Origin: a virus | Direction: 5' to 3' (one strand) | DNA: 28,021 bases | IMG/VR virus record: IMGVR_UViG_3300046167_000067 | Coordinates: 1-28,021 of that record | Shown here: piece after piece, positions 6,739 to 14,201 of the stretch | How positions within the stretch are numbered: position 1 is the first letter of the stretch | Layout of the letters: each line of letters opens with the position of its first letter | Translations under genes and position numbers: made by a program | Notes under the pieces: generated by a model | Database searches by the model: none | Seen by the model: the letters and a program-made list of their open reading frames with translations, nothing else | Told to the model about the DNA's origin: nothing

Positions 6739-7728
6739 ATGGCTTATAATGTAAGTGACCAATTCTTTGAACCGTCTACAGATACCAATGCTAACTTTGG
6801 TAACTCTGTATCAGGACAAACTAACTCGTTTTTCCTACCTAAAGTTTATTCCAAGCAGGTACTAAACTTTTTCCGTAAGGCTTCTGTGATTGAAGGTATT
6901 ACGAACACTGACTATGCGGGTGAAATCGCAGCATTCGGTGATAGTGTACGAATCATCAAAGAGCCTGAAATTACTGTTTATCAGTATGAGCGTGGTCAAG
7001 ATGTGACCGCTACGAAGTTGACTGACCAAGAAGTAACTCTGGTTGTTGACACGGCTAACGCATTTAAGTTTATCGTAGATGACATTGAAACTAACATGTC
7101 TCACGTTAACTTCCGTGACGTTGCTACGTCTTCAGCAGCATACTCTTTGCGTGATGCTTTTGACCAAGGTGTACTGGCTTCTATGTTCTCTGGTGTATCT
7201 AGCTCTAGCCCTGACCATGTACTTGGTACGGACAATGCTACTGATCTAGCTGAAGGTACTTTTGATGGTACTGGTAACCTAGACCTTGGTTTTGGTACTA
7301 ACGAGCATGATCCTCTGGATATTATGGCACGTATGGCACGTTTGCTAGACGAGCAGAACATCCCAGAAGAAGGCCGTTGGTTCGTAGCTTCACCACAGTT
7401 CTACGAAGTACTGTCTCAGTCTAGCTCTAAGCTGTTGAACGTAGACTTCAACGCTGGTCAAGGCTCCATCCGTAATGGTTTGGTAAGCTCTGGCAAGCTG
7501 CGTGGTTTTGATATGTACAAGTCAAACAACATTCCTGCGGTATCTAATGCTGCTGGTCAATGTCTGGCTGGTCACATGTCTTCTACGGCTACTGCTCAGA
7601 CGATCACCAGCACTGAGGTCATCCGTGACCCAGATAGCTTCGGTGACATTGTACGTGGTCTACACGTTTACGGTGCTAAGGTACTGCGTCCAGAAGCTCT
7701 GGTCTCAGCCTTCTACGGTATCGACTAG
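6739..7728 (+). CDS. Major capsid protein
   Basis: The 329-residue product follows the scaffold gene and has the length and composition of HK97-fold coat proteins of T7-like and related marine podoviruses (T7 gp10A is about 345 residues). Diagnostic stretches include the N-terminal FFLPKVYSKQVLNFFRKASV, an E-loop-like segment with VRIIKEPEITVYQY, and the C-terminal P-domain region ending GAKVLRPEALVSAFYGID. Codon use is visibly more uniform than in neighbouring genes, as expected for the most highly expressed product. Start: ATG 6739 with AGGAG (6724-6728) ten bases upstream. It is followed at once by a strong intrinsic terminator. No second, longer form by slippage (as in T7 10B) is obvious. 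Confidence 0.88.
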   Translation: MAYNVSDQFFEPSTDTNANFGNSVSGQTNSFFLPKVYSKQVLNFFRKASVIEGITNTDYAGEIAAFGDSVRIIKEPEITVYQYERGQDVTATKLTDQEVTLVVDTANAFKFIVDDIETNMSHVNFRDVATSSAAYSLRDAFDQGVLASMFSGVSSSSPDHVLGTDNATDLAEGTFDGTGNLDLGFGTNEHDPLDIMARMARLLDEQNIPEEGRWFVASPQFYEVLSQSSSKLLNVDFNAGQGSIRNGLVSSGKLRGFDMYKSNNIPAVSNAAGQCLAGHMSSTATAQTITSTEVIRDPDSFGDIVRGLHVYGAKVLRPEALVSAFYGID

Positions 7729-7741
7729 ACCTTTTTAGGTG

Positions 7742-7772
7742 GGGGCTGCTTCGGTGGCCCCTTTCCTTTTTT
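7742..7772 (+). terminator. Intrinsic terminator with UUCG tetraloop
   Basis: GGGGC (7742-7746) pairs with GCCCC (7757-7761); inside, TGC pairs with GTG through two G-U pairs and one C-G pair that closes a UUCG loop (7750-7753). The eight-pair stem is followed by TTTCCTTTTTT. This is a textbook Rho-independent terminator 13 bases after the capsid stop codon. It would limit read-through into the tail genes or stabilise the capsid mRNA end. Confidence 0.88.
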
Positions 7773-7785
7773 ATTGGAGATTATA

Positions 7786-7992
7786 ATGCCTCAACTTGGA
7801 TCTGATGCGAAGCCTTTAATGATGAGACAAACTATTGCTGGGAAAGGCAGTAGAATCCGCAAAGGAACTAATTACGCACGTTACAAAGATAACTTTGATA
7901 AAATTTTTAATAAAGACTCTGACCCTGAATGCGCTACAGAGTTTGAGGGTGCTAGAGCAATTAGTAAAACTTTTTCAATGGAGCAAGACTAA
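7786..7992 (+). CDS. Small conserved-type phage protein, function unknown
   Basis: A 68-residue protein, basic in its first half (MRQTIAGKGSRIRKGTNYAR) and acidic towards the end. I do not recognise a domain. The start is ATG 7786 because GGAG (7776-7779) is six bases upstream; an in-frame TTG at 7774 would overlap that ribosome binding site and the terminator tail. The stop overlaps the next start by one base (TAATG). Its location between capsid and tail tubular A suggests a head-completion or connector accessory role, but that is only positional. Confidence 0.6.
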   Translation: MPQLGSDAKPLMMRQTIAGKGSRIRKGTNYARYKDNFDKIFNKDSDPECATEFEGARAISKTFSMEQD

Positions 7993-8258
7993 TGAGTCTA
8001 GGCAAATTGGTTAAAAAATTAAAAGCTAAAATGTCAGCGCAGCAAAATTATGGTGGAGTTCAGCAACTCCCTACATTTCCTATTGGTTATGACGAAAGAA
8101 TACAATATTCTGAAGGAGGTCAAAGTATGTATGCTAAAAAGAAAATGATGGGTGGAGGTTCTACAAAACGTAGTGCTTACAATAAAGGAGGCTATAATTC
8201 CGTACAAGAGATGGAAAAAATGTGCGGTAGTAAAACAGTAACGCAGAAAGTAAAATGA
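7992..8258 (+). CDS. Small basic Lys/Gly-rich protein with a second in-frame start
   Basis: The 88-residue frame begins at ATG 7992, coupled to the previous stop. A perfect AAGGAGGT at 8113-8120 lies seven bases upstream of an in-frame ATG at 8127, so a 43-residue protein starting MYAKKKMMGGGSTKRSAYNK may be made from the same frame, or be the only real product. Short proteins with MYAKKKM and Gly/Lys-rich repeats are common among small virion-region genes of marine phages; their function is unknown. The preceding 45 residues (MSLGKLVKKLKAKM and on) are also basic. The stop codon overlaps the next ATG (ATGA). Confidence 0.55.
   Translation: MSLGKLVKKLKAKMSAQQNYGGVQQLPTFPIGYDERIQYSEGGQSMYAKKKMMGGGSTKRSAYNKGGYNSVQEMEKMCGSKTVTQKVK
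8113..8129 (+). promoter_or_regulatory. Perfect internal ribosome binding site
   Basis: AAGGAGGT at 8113-8120, fully complementary to the 16S rRNA anti-Shine-Dalgarno, lies seven bases before the in-frame ATG 8127. It is the longest such match I noticed in the window and lies inside the 7992-8258 frame, so it decides which start dominates. Confidence 0.6.
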
Positions 8259-8398
8259 AAGTAGCTGCTCCTAAAGGTTACCACTGGATGAAGTCTGGAA
8301 AGACTTTTAAGCTTATGAAAGATCCTAAAGACGGTTATAAGCCCCATAAGGGTGCAAGTAAATCAGCAACCTTTGAGGTTCAAAAGGCGCATAAATAA
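8255..8398 (+). CDS. 47-residue basic protein, function unknown
   Basis: ATG 8255 overlaps the previous TGA (ATGA) and the TAA at 8396-8398 overlaps the next ATG (TAATG), so the gene fits its slot exactly between two coupled neighbours. The peptide begins MKVAAPKGYHWMKSGKTFKL and continues with DGYKPHKGASKSATFEVQKA. The GYHWM and GYKPHKGAS elements resemble tiny proteins encoded in the head-tail region of marine podophages. It has about one lysine in four residues and no membrane segment. The function is unknown; DNA or connector binding is conceivable from the charge. Confidence 0.65.
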   Translation: MKVAAPKGYHWMKSGKTFKLMKDPKDGYKPHKGASKSATFEVQKAHK

Positions 8399-9165
8399 TG
8401 GCAACATATCTAGATTTAGCAAATGAACTCCTACGGGAGATGAATGAGGTAGAGCTTACAAGTTCTAGCTTTGCTTCTGCTGTGGGTATTCAACAACACG
8501 TTAAAGACTCTATTAATAGGGCTTATCTAGATATTGTTAATGAAGAACCTCAGTGGCCTTTTCTTGCTGCTAACTTAAGCGGTGAAACAGATCCTATGTA
8601 CGGTAATGTGTATGTAGAAACTGTAGCAGGACAACGCTGGTACAACTTAAAACCTACTAGCTCTTCTTTAACCACTGACTATGGTTACATAGATTGGGAT
8701 AACTTTTACTTAACTACTGTAGGTGTATCTGGTGAAGCTGCTCCTTATACTGCGCGTAACTTACGTTTTACTACGACAGAAGCTTGGAAAGACTATAGAC
8801 GTATTCCAGAAAACTTAGATGACGCAGATACTCAACAGTACGGCGTACCTGATCGTGTAATCAAAAGTCCTGATAACCGTAAGTTTGGTTTGAGTGCTAT
8901 ACCAGATAAAGTATATCGTATTTGGTTTTATGCTTACGTATTACCTACAGAACTTTCAGTTTTTGGCGATGAAACAGTATTCCCAAATACTTATAAGACT
9001 GTACTACTTAACAGGGCTAGATATTATATCTATCAGTTTAAAGAAAGCCCACAGTTCTCTGCATTTGCTCTTGAAGACTACAAGCGTGGCTTACGTTTGA
9101 TGAAGCTTAACTTGATGAGTCCTAATCCCGGTGAGTTTAAAGATGACCGTATGAGGTTTGTATAA
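8398..9165 (+). CDS. Tail tubular protein A (T7 gp11-like adaptor)
   Basis: The 255-residue product resembles the gatekeeper/adaptor that attaches under the portal in short-tailed phages (T7 gp11, 196 residues). The opening MATYLDLANELLREMNEVEL, then IQQHVKDSINRAYLDIVNEE, matches the helical N-terminus of this family. The middle (residues 60-165) is beta-rich with repeated Tyr/Trp. The later segment YRIWFYAYVLPTELS and the C-terminal KTVLLNRARYYIYQFKESPQ with ALEDYKRGLRLMK are also typical. It lies directly before the nozzle gene and shares TAATG overlaps with both neighbours. Confidence 0.82.
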   Translation: MATYLDLANELLREMNEVELTSSSFASAVGIQQHVKDSINRAYLDIVNEEPQWPFLAANLSGETDPMYGNVYVETVAGQRWYNLKPTSSSLTTDYGYIDWDNFYLTTVGVSGEAAPYTARNLRFTTTEAWKDYRRIPENLDDADTQQYGVPDRVIKSPDNRKFGLSAIPDKVYRIWFYAYVLPTELSVFGDETVFPNTYKTVLLNRARYYIYQFKESPQFSAFALEDYKRGLRLMKLNLMSPNPGEFKDDRMRFV

Positions 9166-9365
9166 TGTCTCAACCTTTTGGTTTATCCGCAAAGGGTGGT
9201 CTATACACCAGCCTTAACCAGCTTGAAATGCTGGGGCAGCCGGGTGTTGCTTCTAAGCTTACAAACTTTGAAGTAGATACTGATGGTGGCTATCGTCGTA
9301 TTAACGGCTTTAGTATTTTTGGGGAGGATCAGCAGTACGTCCTAATGGTTCTGCTAAAGTACTAG
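9165..9365 (+). CDS. Tail tubular protein B, N-terminal segment (frameshifted)
   Basis: The first 52 residues of this frame (MSQPFGLSAKGGLYTSLNQL and on to YRRINGFSIF) match the start of marine podovirus tail tubular/nozzle proteins, in which a NxLxMLxQPGxxxxLxNFExxxxGGYRRINGF pattern is usual. After 9320 the frame becomes meaningless (GEDQQYVLMVLLKY, then stop), while another frame continues sensibly as GGSAVRPNGSAKVLGIRGY and stays open to 10768. One missing base in the GGGG run at 9321-9324 explains this. The whole gene would be 9165-10768, about 534 residues. Start: ATG 9165 overlapping the previous TAA, with GAGG upstream. Confidence 0.7.
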   Translation: MSQPFGLSAKGGLYTSLNQLEMLGQPGVASKLTNFEVDTDGGYRRINGFSIFGEDQQYVLMVLLKY

Positions 9366-9559
9366 GCATTAGAGGTTATGCCGATGGTGTAATAGTTTGT
9401 TCTGGTACTGGAATCTTTTTTAGTCAGGATGGTACATCTTGGATTTCTATATCTAAGCAAAGTGTACACAGTAGTGGAGATAACTACACAACCTTTACAG
9501 GCCGCACAGACTTAGCACGTACTGATCAGAAACAAACCAGTTTTTCATTCTTTGAAGGT

Positions 9560-10768
9560 TTGTCAGACTACGGTGAAATTCTTATATGCGATGGAGTTAA
9601 CAAGCCTTACTTTTTTAGAATGGAAGGCACTGGTGCTTTAACTACCCGTACTTTCTTTGCTGATGAAATTACTGTAGATGGTACAGTTGCTCCAGCAACA
9701 GGAACTATTCATGACAAACACTTTGTAGTTGCCGGTGCAGGTGCTGCATCTAATACAATTTACTACAGCCATACGAATGATCCTGATAACTTTACAGGAA
9801 CTGGAGCAGGCTCTATTGTACTTGAAGACCAAGTAGTAGGCTTGGCTAGTTTCCGTAGTGATCTTATTATCTTTTGTAAGAATAGTATTTTTAAACTTCT
9901 TAACATTAATGATTCTAATAATATTGTAGTACAACCAGTTACAAAAAACGTAGGTTGTATGGATGCCCAGAGTATTCAAGAAATTGCAGGTGACTTGTTA
10001 TTCTTGAGTCCTGACGGTCTTAGAACCGTTGCAGGTACGGTACGGATTGGTGACGTTGAATTAGGAACTGTAAGTAGACCTATTCAGCCTACAATTAAAA
10101 GTATTGCGGCTAACATTGATAACTTAGATATTACAAGTGCTGTACTTAGAAGTAAATCACAATATAGATTATTTTATAATACAGACGGTACAGCTAATGC
10201 TGCTTCTAAAGGCATTATAGCTACATTAACAAATGAAGGTTTTCAGTACTCAGAGACTCAAGGAATTAAAGCAACTGCCTTGACTTCAGATTTAGATGTT
10301 AATGGTATTGAACAAACGTGGCATGGGGATACTGACGGTTACATTTATAATCATGACAGTGGTAACTCTTTTGACTATGGTGGTACTGCTTCAAATGTAA
10401 CAGCAGCTTATCAAACACCTAACTTAGACTTTGGTGATGTAGGTACTAAAAAGACTATGCGTTATGTACGCATTTCTATGAGTCCTGAAGGGTCAGTACA
10501 GCCTACATTGCGTGTGCGTTATGACTATGAAGATCCTCTTATTGCACAACCTTTAGATTATGTATTAGATAGCATTCCTTTGCCTAGTATTTTTGGATCA
10601 GGTATATTCGGAGCCAATGTATTTGGAGCCTCTTCAGATCCTTTGATACGTCAAACCGTACAGGGCAGTGGACATACTGTAAGTTTTATTGTAACAAGTT
10701 CAGATCAACAATCGCCATATACAGTGAATGGTCTTTATATAGACTACACTCCATCAGGAAGGAGATAA
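9560..10768 (+). CDS. Tail tubular protein B (nozzle), main segment
   Basis: This is the body of the nozzle protein (counterpart of T7 gp12), which forms the lower tail tube and holds fibres. The frame is open upstream to about 9323 and reads sensibly from there, so the ATG at 9560 is only the first in-frame Met, not a genuine start. Sequence features fit a beta-propeller-like nozzle: many DG, SP and Tyr-rich beta strands, IYYSHTNDPDNFTG, GDLLFLSPDGLRTVAGT and ASFRSDLIIFCKNSIFKL, which recur in this family. The C-terminus has IDYTPSGRR. AAGGAG at its end (10759-10764) is the ribosome binding site for the fibre gene. Confidence 0.8.
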   Translation: MSDYGEILICDGVNKPYFFRMEGTGALTTRTFFADEITVDGTVAPATGTIHDKHFVVAGAGAASNTIYYSHTNDPDNFTGTGAGSIVLEDQVVGLASFRSDLIIFCKNSIFKLLNINDSNNIVVQPVTKNVGCMDAQSIQEIAGDLLFLSPDGLRTVAGTVRIGDVELGTVSRPIQPTIKSIAANIDNLDITSAVLRSKSQYRLFYNTDGTANAASKGIIATLTNEGFQYSETQGIKATALTSDLDVNGIEQTWHGDTDGYIYNHDSGNSFDYGGTASNVTAAYQTPNLDFGDVGTKKTMRYVRISMSPEGSVQPTLRVRYDYEDPLIAQPLDYVLDSIPLPSIFGSGIFGANVFGASSDPLIRQTVQGSGHTVSFIVTSSDQQSPYTVNGLYIDYTPSGRR

Positions 10769-10771
10769 TAG

Positions 10772-10888
10772 ATGGCTCAGAGCTATACCAGACAAAGTAC
10801 ATTCGCTGATGGAGATACTATCTCAGCATCGTTGTTTAATAACGAGTACAACCAATTAGTAAACTCTTTTGCTTACTCATCTACCTAG
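10772..10888 (+). CDS. Tail fibre 1, N-terminal segment (frameshifted)
   Basis: ATG 10772 has AAGGAG seven bases upstream, the proper start of the first fibre gene. The 38 codons read MAQSYTRQSTFADGDTISAS followed by LFNNEYNQLVNSFAYSST and then TAG. This is the usual N-terminus of marine phage fibres that dock on the tail, in which a GHRHDG motif follows within about ten residues. Here TGHRHDGSAGQGG is found in the next frame, so an extra base near 10886 (ACC-T-AGT) has interrupted the gene. Too short to be functional alone. Confidence 0.7.
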   Translation: MAQSYTRQSTFADGDTISASLFNNEYNQLVNSFAYSST

Positions 10889-12563
10889 TGCAGTAAACAC
10901 AGGCCATAGACACGATGGTTCTGCTGGACAAGGTGGTAATATTTTTAAAATTGGTGATCTTGATTTTCTTAACAAGATCGAAGTAGATGGAACTAACAAC
11001 CGTCTAGGTTTTTATGTAGAAGTTTCTAGTGCTGCTGTAGAGCAGATCCGTATTCAAGATGGTGCTATTGTACCTGTTACGGATAATGATATAGATCTAG
11101 GTACATCTTCTTTAGAGTTTAAAGATTTATTCTTAGACGGCACAGCCCACGTAGATACTTTAGATGTAGACGCAAACGCTACCGTTGCAGGTACTCTAGG
11201 CGTTACAGGCGTTACAACTCTTTCAGATAACTTGAGTGTCGGTGGTAACCTTACAGTAACAGGCAATGCAACTATTGCAGGTAACCTAACCTTTGGTGAT
11301 GCTGCTACAGATACAGTAGCCTTTAGTGCTGATGTAGCCTCTAACTTACTTCCTAGTGCTGATAATACTTATGACTTAGGTGCTTCAGGATCTGAGTGGA
11401 AAGACTTGTATATTGATGGCACTGCTAATATTGACAGCCTTGTAGCTGACACAGCAGACATTAACGGCGGTACTATTGATGCTGCTGATATTACTGTAGG
11501 GGCTGGAAAGACTCTAAATGTTTCAGCAGGTACTCTTACGCTTGCAGACAACCAGATCTCCGGGGATAAAGTAGAAGGCGGCACAATTGCTGCTACTACT
11601 ATTACAGACCTGACCTTTGGAAGCCTCAATGATGGTTCAATCACTGTAACAGCTTTTGCTGATGAAGATGACATGTCTTCTGATAGTGCTACGCTTGTAC
11701 CTACTCAACAGTCTGTTAAGGCTTATGTAGACGCTCAAGTAACTGCACAGGATTTAGATGTTACCACAGACAGCGGTACGATTGCAATTGATCTTGATTC
11801 AGAGAATCTTACAGTTACTGGTGGCACAGGTATTGACTCTAGTGCTACAGGTAATGCTGTAACTCTTGCTATTGATTCTACTGTAGCTACTCTGACAGGT
11901 TCTCAGACGCTCACTAACAAGACTTTAACTGCCCCTGTGGTATCGGGTAACCTTACTACTGATGGCCTCTTAGACGGGCGTGACGTGGCTACAGACGGCT
12001 CTAAGCTGGATGGTATTGAGGCTAGTGCAGATGTTACGGATACTACGAATGTAACAGCCGCTGGCGCTTTGATGGATTCTGAAGTAACTAATCTTGCTCA
12101 AGTAAAAGCATTTGATTCTTCAGACTACGCTACAGCCGCACAAGGTACTACAGCAGATGCTGCTCTACCTAGAACTGGTGGAGCCATGACAGGTGCTATT
12201 ACAACTAATAGTACTTTTGATGGACGTGACGTAGCTACCGATGGTGCTAAACTAGACGGTATCGAAGCCAGTGCAGACGTGACTGATACAGCTAATGTGA
12301 CTGCTGCTGGTGCTTTGATGGACAGTGAGCTTACTGCAATTGCTTCTGTTAAAGCTTTAAATCAGGGTGTAGCTACTACAGATAGTCCTGCATTTACTAA
12401 CTTAACTTTAAATGGTACAGGATCTGTTAAGGTTCCTGCTGGTACAACGGCTCAGAGAGACGGTAGCCCTGCTGCTGGTATGTTTAGATACAATAGCAGC
12501 CTTGCACAGTTTGAAGGGCTATACAGACGCTTGGGGTTCTATTGGTGGTGGTGGTGGTACTAA
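10869..12563 (+). CDS. Tail fibre 1, central shaft segment
   Basis: The true coding part of this frame runs from about 10887 to 12518. It opens SAVNTGHRHDGSAGQGG and then IGDLDFLNKIEVD, the conserved neck of this fibre type. A beta-rich shaft follows, with two copies of a DLGxSxxEWKDLYIDGTA-like element and repetitive GNLTVTGNATIAGNL segments. Two 39-residue repeats starting DGRDVATDG lie at 11973-12089 and 12219-12335. It ends with TAQRDGSPAAGMFRYNSSLA and QFEG. After GGG at 12516-12518 the frame turns into an unnatural poly-Trp end, while the next frame continues as YTDAWGSIGGGGGT. The extra G is therefore the break. The antisense frames here are low-complexity shadows of the repeats. Confidence 0.75.
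   Translation: MLTHLPSAVNTGHRHDGSAGQGGNIFKIGDLDFLNKIEVDGTNNRLGFYVEVSSAAVEQIRIQDGAIVPVTDNDIDLGTSSLEFKDLFLDGTAHVDTLDVDANATVAGTLGVTGVTTLSDNLSVGGNLTVTGNATIAGNLTFGDAATDTVAFSADVASNLLPSADNTYDLGASGSEWKDLYIDGTANIDSLVADTADINGGTIDAADITVGAGKTLNVSAGTLTLADNQISGDKVEGGTIAATTITDLTFGSLNDGSITVTAFADEDDMSSDSATLVPTQQSVKAYVDAQVTAQDLDVTTDSGTIAIDLDSENLTVTGGTGIDSSATGNAVTLAIDSTVATLTGSQTLTNKTLTAPVVSGNLTTDGLLDGRDVATDGSKLDGIEASADVTDTTNVTAAGALMDSEVTNLAQVKAFDSSDYATAAQGTTADAALPRTGGAMTGAITTNSTFDGRDVATDGAKLDGIEASADVTDTANVTAAGALMDSELTAIASVKALNQGVATTDSPAFTNLTLNGTGSVKVPAGTTAQRDGSPAAGMFRYNSSLAQFEGLYRRLGFYWWWWWY
11973..12335 (+). repeat. Two 39-residue fibre shaft repeats
   Basis: Bases 11973-12089 and 12219-12335, 246 bases apart, encode nearly identical 39-residue blocks that start DGRDVATDG and contain KLDGIEASADVTDT and AAGALMDSE. 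At the DNA level they differ mostly at third codon positions, so the protein repeat is maintained by selection rather than being a recent duplication. Confidence 0.8.
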
Positions 12564-14190
12564 TACCTTCACTACTGATAGCTTTACTGGTAACGGCTCT
12601 ACTACTGCATATGCTTTAAGCCAGACAGTATCTTCTGAAGATAACCTTCTTGTATTTATTGAAGGTGTATTTCAGCAACAAGATGCTTACAGTATTGCTA
12701 CAGCAGGTGGTACAACTACACTGACCTTTAGCTCTGCTCCAGCTAATGGCAACAGTATTCTTATTTATTCTGTAGCTGCTGGTGTATCAGGTTCTAACTT
12801 GAACATTGATAGTATGACAGGCGATGGAAGTGATACTACTTTAACGCTTTCTATAAACCCTGTCAATGAAAATAATACACAAGTATTTATTGACGGTGTA
12901 TATCAGAGCAAGTCTAACTATAGCATTTCTGGAACTACTCTGACGTTCTCTACGGCTCCACCTAACGGTAGTGCTGTAGAGGTTATGACAATGACTCAGA
13001 CGGATATTAATGTCCCTGTTGATGGGACGATAACGTCTGCCAAGATTGCTTCTGGAGATTTCTACTTTGACACGAACACGTTGTACATAGATGCAACGAA
13101 TAACCGGGTGGGTATTGGTACTAGTTCGCCTACAAGAGCTTTATCAGTCTTTGGCGACACTGCTGGCGTTATTTCTATCACATCAAATTCTACTGACGGT
13201 ATTTCGTCTTTATCCTTTGGTGATACAGCAGACGATAACGCAGGCAGAGTTAACTACCTGAACGCTTCAGATGCAATGTTATTTTATACAGCAGCTACAG
13301 AACGCATGCGCCTAGATCAAAATGGGACTCTTTTGCTTACAACGCCTTTTGGTGGCGCATACGGTTACTTGAATATCAAAGAGGCAGGTTCTGGAGACGT
13401 TCGTTTTGGTAAAAAGTCAGGAAACGACTATGACGCTATAGCAGGAACTTGGACAAACAACCACTTTAGTTTTTATACCAACAGCACAGAACGCATGCGT
13501 ATTGACTCTAGCGGCAATCTTTTGGTGGGGACTTCGACAACCAACATAGCCACGGAAGGCACTGTCATTTACGGCTCTGGAAACGAAGGCGTTATGACGC
13601 TTTCAAGCACTAACATGACAGCCTTTTATGTTAATAGAAGTAATCAGGGTGAATTAGTTCAGTTTAGAAGCGCCAACACCACCGTAGGTAGTATTGCTAC
13701 TTGGGACGGTGAGATTGCTATAGGAAGACTAAACTGTGCTTTGTTATTTGATGATGATGCTAATCGCATAAAGCCACACTCTGTTTCCTCAAATACAGTC
13801 AGAGATAACGCTTTAGATCTGGGAGGCCCAAGTGCTAGGTTTGATGACATCTACGCCACCAACGGCACCATCCAGACATCTGACCGCAACGAAAAGCAGG
13901 ACATTGAAGCACTGTCTGATGCAGAGCAGCGTGTTGCTGTAGCAGCTAAAGGTCTTCTGCGTAAGTTCAGATGGATTAGCAGCGTAGAAGAAAACGGTGA
14001 TGATGCACGTATTCACTTCGGGATCATTGCACAAGACCTACAGGACGCATTTACTGCTGAAGGCTTAGACGCTGGACGCTACGCAATGTTTATATCAAGC
14101 ACATGGACTGATGAAGAAACTGGTGAAGAACGTACACGCTTGGGTGTGCGCTACTCAGAACTGCTCGCCTTCATCATCTCAGCAATCTAG
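12412..14190 (+). CDS. Tail fibre 1, C-terminal receptor and S74 chaperone segment
   Basis: Real coding starts about 12519 (GYTDAWGSIGGGGG); the first 35 residues of the listed frame are out-of-frame noise. Next come two related beta domains, each with a GNGS or GDGS strand, VFIEGVF or VFIDGVYQ, and TLTFSSAP or TLTFSTAPP. A VGIGTSSP-type shaft repeat and NSTERMRIDSSGNLLVGTST follow. The C-terminal ~100 residues are a peptidase S74 intramolecular chaperone: TSDRNEKQDI with Ser (codon 13879-13881), Asp, and Lys at Ser+5, the autocleavage Ser/Lys pattern of endosialidase-type chaperones, then FGIIAQDLQDAF and GVRYSELLAF. Such domains trimerise the fibre and cut themselves off. Joined with the two upstream pieces the gene is about 1,138 residues. 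The TAG stop is part of the next ribosome binding site. Confidence 0.82.
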   Translation: MVQDLLRFLLVQRLRETVALLLVCLDTIAALHSLKGYTDAWGSIGGGGGTNTFTTDSFTGNGSTTAYALSQTVSSEDNLLVFIEGVFQQQDAYSIATAGGTTTLTFSSAPANGNSILIYSVAAGVSGSNLNIDSMTGDGSDTTLTLSINPVNENNTQVFIDGVYQSKSNYSISGTTLTFSTAPPNGSAVEVMTMTQTDINVPVDGTITSAKIASGDFYFDTNTLYIDATNNRVGIGTSSPTRALSVFGDTAGVISITSNSTDGISSLSFGDTADDNAGRVNYLNASDAMLFYTAATERMRLDQNGTLLLTTPFGGAYGYLNIKEAGSGDVRFGKKSGNDYDAIAGTWTNNHFSFYTNSTERMRIDSSGNLLVGTSTTNIATEGTVIYGSGNEGVMTLSSTNMTAFYVNRSNQGELVQFRSANTTVGSIATWDGEIAIGRLNCALLFDDDANRIKPHSVSSNTVRDNALDLGGPSARFDDIYATNGTIQTSDRNEKQDIEALSDAEQRVAVAAKGLLRKFRWISSVEENGDDARIHFGIIAQDLQDAFTAEGLDAGRYAMFISSTWTDEETGEERTRLGVRYSELLAFIISAI

Positions 14191-14201
14191 GAGAACAACT
14201 A

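Noticed and set aside
7101-7361. 86-codon minus-strand frame opposite the capsid gene
   Set aside because: Antisense shadow of a highly expressed gene with biased codon use; no signals.
7782-7787. TATAAT before the 7786 gene as a promoter
   Set aside because: It overlaps the start codon and has no -35 box; the upstream bases are the terminator.
11054-11674. Antisense frames of 70 and 101 codons opposite fibre 1
   Set aside because: Low-complexity Val/Pro/Ser sequence produced by the repetitive codons of the fibre shaft on the other strand.
12541-12563. Poly-Trp end of the central fibre frame
   Set aside because: It is GGT-repeat DNA (a Gly linker in the correct frame) read one base out after the 12516 frame break.
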